Shown here: piece after piece, positions 3,503 to 6,720 of the stretch
Layout: every line of letters begins with the position of its first letter
Position numbering within the stretch: position 1 is the first letter of the stretch
Assembly: GCA_012838715.1 (NCBI GenBank)
Contig: DUOR01000303.1
Span: 1-6,720, forward strand
From: Actinomycetales bacterium
GTDB taxonomy: Bacteria > Actinomycetota > Actinomycetes > Mycobacteriales > Mycobacteriaceae
Reading direction: 5' to 3'
Length of the DNA: 6,720 nucleotides
Translations under genes and position numbers: made by a program
The notes under the pieces: generated by a model
Database searches by the model: none
Told to the model about the DNA's origin: nothing
The model's input: only the letters and a program-made list of their open reading frames with translations

Positions 3503-6500
3503 TCAGTCCAGCGGGTTTTCCTCGCCCCAGAACACGCGGTCGACGACGCGCCGCGAGTGCCTGGTGACGCGCAGATAGTGATCCATGAACCCCGTCGAGT
3601 CCTTCGGATCCCACCCGCACGCGGCGGCGACCTGCGCCAGCTGCGGCCCGGGCTGCGGCAGTTCGTCGGTGCGCTTGCCGCGGGTGAGCACGAGGGCGTT
3701 GCGGGCGCGGGTGGCGGTGAGCCAGGCGGTGCGCAGCGTTTCGGCGTCCTCCCCGGGCAGCACGCCGGTGTCGGCGAGCGCGGTCAGCGACTGCAGCGTC
3801 GACGTGTTGTGCAGCGACTCGTGCTCGTGGGCGTGCATGAACGTCAGCAGCTGCACGGTCCATTCGATGTCGGTCAGCGCGCCGGAGCCGAGTTTGGTGT
3901 GCGTGCGCCGGTTCGCGCCGCGCGGCAGCCGCTCGTTGTCCACGCGCGCCTTCATGCGCCGCACCTCGCGCACGATGCTTTCCGACGCACCGCCCTCCGG
4001 GTACCTGAATTCGTCGATGCCCGTGAGGAACCGCTCCCCCAGTTCGCGATCGCCCGCGATCCACGTCGCCCGCAGCAGCGCCTGGATTTCCCAGGTCTCA
4101 CCCCAGCGTTCGTAGTACTTGAGGTAGGACTCCAGCGTCCGGGCGATCGGCCCCGACCGGCCCTCCGGCCGCAGGTCGACGTCGACCTCCAGCGGCGGGT
4201 CCTGGCTGGGCTTGGCCAGCCGGCGGCGCAGGGCGTCGCAGATGCCGATGGCCCAGCGCACCGCCACCGACTCCTCGAACTTCTCGCCCGCCTCGTTGGC
4301 GAGCGGTTCGCAGATGAACATGACGTCGGCGTCGGAGCCGTAGCCGAGTTCGCTGCCGCCCAAGCGGCCCATGCCGATGACGGAGATCGTCGCGGGGATC
4401 TCCTCGTCCGGGTTCTTCTCCCGCCAGCCGCGGATCTCGGCGGCCAGCGCCGCCTCCAGCACGTTGTCCCACACCAGCGACAGCGACTGGCAGACGTCCT
4501 CGACCTCCATGAGGCCGAGCAGATCGGCGGACGCGATGCGGGCGAGCTCGGCGCGTCGCAAAGCACGGGCGACGGCGATGGCGCGGTCGGGATCATTGTG
4601 GCGCCGCGCGGCGGCCACCAGCGACCTGCCGACGGTGCCCGGGTCCGTGTCCAGCAGCTTCGGCCCGGTCGCGCCGTCGCCGTAGAGCTTCACCGTGTCC
4701 GGCGAGGACTGCAGCAGCCCCGACACGTACGGCGACGTGCCCAGGACGTGCATCAGGCGCTCGCCGACGGCGCCCTCGTCGCGCAGCATCCGCAGGAACC
4801 ACTGCTCGTCGTACAGCGCGTCGGAAAGCTTGCGGTAGTTCAGCAGGCCGGCGTCCGGCTCGGCGGTGTCCGACACCCACTCCATCAGGGTGGGCAGCAG
4901 CATCGACTGGATGCGGGCCTTGCGCGAAGTGCCCGACGCCAGCGCCGTCAGGTGGTCGTAAGCGCGGTCGGGGAACTTGTAGCCCAGCGCCGCCAGCTGC
5001 CGCTTCGCGGCGTCCGCCGACAGCTGCATCGTGCCGACGTCCTGCTCCACCACCGAATTCAGCAGCGGACGGAAGAACAGCTTGTTGTGCAGCGAGGCAA
5101 TCTGGCGGCCCGTCTCGCGGACCCGCTTGGCCAGCGCCTCCGCGGAATTCTCCGAGCCCTCCGGGCGCACGCCGGCGGCGCGGCCCAGCCAACGCCGCGC
5201 GGTGACGTCGTCCTCCGGCGGCAGCGTGTGGGTGCGCCGCATCTTCTGCAGCTGCAGCCGGTGCTCCAGCAGGCGCATGAACTCGTAGGCCTCGATGAGG
5301 ACGCGGCCGTCCTCGCGGCCGATGTACCCGACCTCGACCAGGGCCCGCAGCGCCGCCACCGTCGGCAGCACCCGCAACGATTCGTCGTACCGGCCGTGCA
5401 CCATCTGCAGCAGCTGCACCGCGAACTCGACGTCGCGCAGGCCGCCGCGGCCGAGCTTGAGCTCCCGGCCCTTCAGGGAATCGGGGACGTTCTCGATGAC
5501 GCGGTCGCGCATGGCCTGCACGTCCGGCACGAAGGACTCCCGCTGCGACGCGGTCCACACCATCGGCGCCAGTGCCTCCACGTACGCCTTGCCCAGATCC
5601 AGGTCGCCGGTCATCGGCCGAGCCTTCAGCTGCGCCTGGAACTCCCAGGTCTGGGCCCACCGCTTGTAGTACGCGACGTGCGAATCGAGGGTGCGCACCA
5701 GCGCACCGCTCTTGCCCTCCGGGCGCAGGGCGGCGTCCACCTCGAAGAAGACCTTGCACGACACCTTCACGAACTCGCTGGCCAGACGGGTGGCCTTCGC
5801 GTCGGCGGGCTCGGCGACGAAGATGACGTCGACGTCGGAGATGTAGTTCAGCTCCCGCGCGCCGCACTTGCCCATCGCCAGCACCGCCAGCCGCGTGGAC
5901 ACCGGGGCGTTCGGGTAGACCGTCGCCACGGACACCGCGAGCGCGGCGGTCAGGGCCGCGTCGGCGAGGTCGGACAGTGCCTCCGTCAGCTGCGTGAACG
6001 GCACCGGCGGCTGGCCCGGGCGCCGCGGACCGCGCGGGTACGTGCCCGCCAGGTCGGCCGCGGCGACGCGCATGATCAGGTTCCGGTAGCAGCGCTGCAT
6101 GGCCACCTCGGCCTCGCGGCCGGTCAGCCCGGCGCGGTACAGGCCCGCGTTCTCCAGGTCCGGCGAGGACGGCGTCGGTTCGCGGTACTCCAGGTCCGCG
6201 GCCTCGGCCACCGAATCCTCGTCGGTGCGCACCGGGGTTTCCGGGGTGGCGTCGATGGCGGTGAGCATGTCGCGGAACATGTCCGCGCGGGTCGGCAGGT
6301 CCGCCAGCAGCAGCGTCCACGTCGCCGGGTTGGCCACCATGTGGTCGCCCAGCATCGACGAGGCGCCGAGCAGCGCGAACAACCGGGTGCGCATGAGGAC
6401 CTGCCGCCGCATCGCCGCGTCCAGCGCGTCCCATTCCGCCCAGCCGGGGACGTCGTCGGTGCCGGCCCGGTCGTCGAGGCGGGTCTTCAGCCGCACCAGC

Positions 6501-6679
6501 GTCGACAGCGCCAGGTCCGGGTCCGCCGCCCCCGCCAGGCCCCACAGCAGTTCCAGGCCCTCCTCGTCGTACCAGCCCAGGAAACGCAGGTCGTCGAGGG
6601 CGCGGTCCGCGTTCAGGCCCAAGGTGGACGGGTTCGGCACCGACTGGCGCGAGGTGCGGGGGCGGTTACGCATGACCAC
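3503..6679 (-). CDS. glnE: Bifunctional glutamine synthetase adenylyltransferase / adenylyl-removing enzyme
   Basis: GlnE attaches AMP from ATP to a tyrosine of glutamine synthetase to inactivate it under nitrogen sufficiency, and removes it by phosphorolysis when nitrogen is short; PII-type proteins and glutamine usually set the balance. The 1058-aa protein has two nucleotidyltransferase halves. The N-terminal adenylyl-removing half carries GKCGARELNYISDVDVIFV (270-288; Asp282, Asp284), LRPEGKSG (318-325) and RGGLRDVEF. The C-terminal adenylyltransferase half carries GRLGGSELGYGSDADVMF (771-788; Asp783, Asp785), DLRPEGRSG (835-843) and ALTDIEWTVQ. GDHMVANP (111-118) is the conserved N-terminal block. 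All expected catalytic aspartates are present. It is longer than my recollection of the M. tuberculosis enzyme (about 990 aa), partly through an extra segment near 145-195. GTG at 6679 is chosen over ATG at 6673 because AGGAG lies eight bases upstream. The promoter lies beyond the window. Probably first of, or within, an operon continuing into the 777-aa gene. Confidence 0.97.
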   Translation of the reverse strand: MVMRNRPRTSRQSVPNPSTLGLNADRALDDLRFLGWYDEEGLELLWGLAGAADPDLALSTLVRLKTRLDDRAGTDDVPGWAEWDALDAAMRRQVLMRTRLFALLGASSMLGDHMVANPATWTLLLADLPTRADMFRDMLTAIDATPETPVRTDEDSVAEAADLEYREPTPSSPDLENAGLYRAGLTGREAEVAMQRCYRNLIMRVAAADLAGTYPRGPRRPGQPPVPFTQLTEALSDLADAALTAALAVSVATVYPNAPVSTRLAVLAMGKCGARELNYISDVDVIFVAEPADAKATRLASEFVKVSCKVFFEVDAALRPEGKSGALVRTLDSHVAYYKRWAQTWEFQAQLKARPMTGDLDLGKAYVEALAPMVWTASQRESFVPDVQAMRDRVIENVPDSLKGRELKLGRGGLRDVEFAVQLLQMVHGRYDESLRVLPTVAALRALVEVGYIGREDGRVLIEAYEFMRLLEHRLQLQKMRRTHTLPPEDDVTARRWLGRAAGVRPEGSENSAEALAKRVRETGRQIASLHNKLFFRPLLNSVVEQDVGTMQLSADAAKRQLAALGYKFPDRAYDHLTALASGTSRKARIQSMLLPTLMEWVSDTAEPDAGLLNYRKLSDALYDEQWFLRMLRDEGAVGERLMHVLGTSPYVSGLLQSSPDTVKLYGDGATGPKLLDTDPGTVGRSLVAAARRHNDPDRAIAVARALRRAELARIASADLLGLMEVEDVCQSLSLVWDNVLEAALAAEIRGWREKNPDEEIPATISVIGMGRLGGSELGYGSDADVMFICEPLANEAGEKFEESVAVRWAIGICDALRRRLAKPSQDPPLEVDVDLRPEGRSGPIARTLESYLKYYERWGETWEIQALLRATWIAGDRELGERFLTGIDEFRYPEGGASESIVREVRRMKARVDNERLPRGANRRTHTKLGSGALTDIEWTVQLLTFMHAHEHESLHNTSTLQSLTALADTGVLPGEDAETLRTAWLTATRARNALVLTRGKRTDELPQPGPQLAQVAAACGWDPKDSTGFMDHYLRVTRHSRRVVDRVFWGEENPLD

Positions 6680-6687
6680 GGGGTGGG

Positions 6688-6692
6688 CTCCT
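6688..6692 (-). promoter_or_regulatory. Ribosome binding site supporting the GTG start of glnE
   Basis: On the minus strand AGGAG is followed by eight bases and then GTG (6679-6677). The alternative ATG two codons later (6673) would be 14 bases away, which is too far. The choice changes the protein by only two residues. Confidence 0.7.
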
Positions 6693-6720
6693 GTCAGGGT
6701 CGGTCGGGAATGGGCGGGCG

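Noticed and set aside
3033..4064. 343-aa minus-strand ORF spanning the end of glnE and the start of the next gene
   Set aside because: Arg/Ala/Gly-rich shadow. The RLPC/RPPC/RLPF repeat it shows is only the 12-bp array read in a third frame.
4593..6545. 650-aa minus-strand ORF overlapping glnE in another frame
   Set aside because: Composed almost wholly of Gly, Ala, Arg and Pro; a frame shadow of glnE, whose own frame has all the catalytic motifs.
6694..6720. End of a gene upstream of glnE on the minus strand
   Set aside because: One frame from the window edge is open for eight codons and ends in TGA, but the fragment is too short and featureless to support a gene.
1..6720. tRNA, rRNA, CRISPR arrays, insertion sequences, phage or defence genes
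   Set aside because: No cloverleaf-like sequence, no regularly spaced long repeats, and no transposase, integrase, nuclease or toxin motifs were seen. The short tandem repeats have no spacer structure.

Overview
The window is very GC-rich DNA with dense GC-ending codons. Its largest gene encodes an actinobacterial-type glutamine synthetase adenylyltransferase (GlnE). This suggests a high-GC member of the Mycobacteriales, most likely a Corynebacterium or close relative; the genus is inferred, not proven. The content is mostly chromosomal housekeeping: no transposase, phage, tRNA, rRNA or CRISPR signal was seen.

Layout. The left edge (1-62, +) is the last 19 codons of an unidentified gene with a very basic tail. 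A GC-rich spacer (63-326) follows. It holds a degenerate phased repeat, the only AT-richer patch of the left part (about 155-215) with a possible weak promoter and two adjacent inverted repeats, and then a 33-codon leader ORF whose stop overlaps the next start as ATGA. That next gene (327-863, +) is a 178-aa NAD(P)H-dependent FMN reductase with a strong Shine-Dalgarno. From 864 to 1087 is a convergent intergenic region with a strong hairpin, a 20-bp direct repeat, a clear U-tract terminator and more short tandem repeats. The rest is on the minus strand: glnE (6679 to 3503) and, 81 bp downstream in the same reading frame, a 777-aa protein (3421 to 1088) resembling a divergent member of the actinobacterial helicase-associated (XPB N-terminal-like, Rv0862c-like) family.

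How the genes work together. GlnE is the bifunctional enzyme that adenylylates and de-adenylylates glutamine synthetase in response to nitrogen status. The 777-aa gene is probably co-transcribed with it, but no functional link is evident. The flavin reductase is an independent convergent unit.

The most distinctive features are the leader ORF with its hairpins ahead of the reductase, a five-copy 12-bp tandem repeat that exactly fills most of the glnE-downstream gap and keeps the two genes in one open frame, and the general tendency of every spacer here to carry its own unrelated short tandem duplication. I saw no convincing undescribed multi-gene system.
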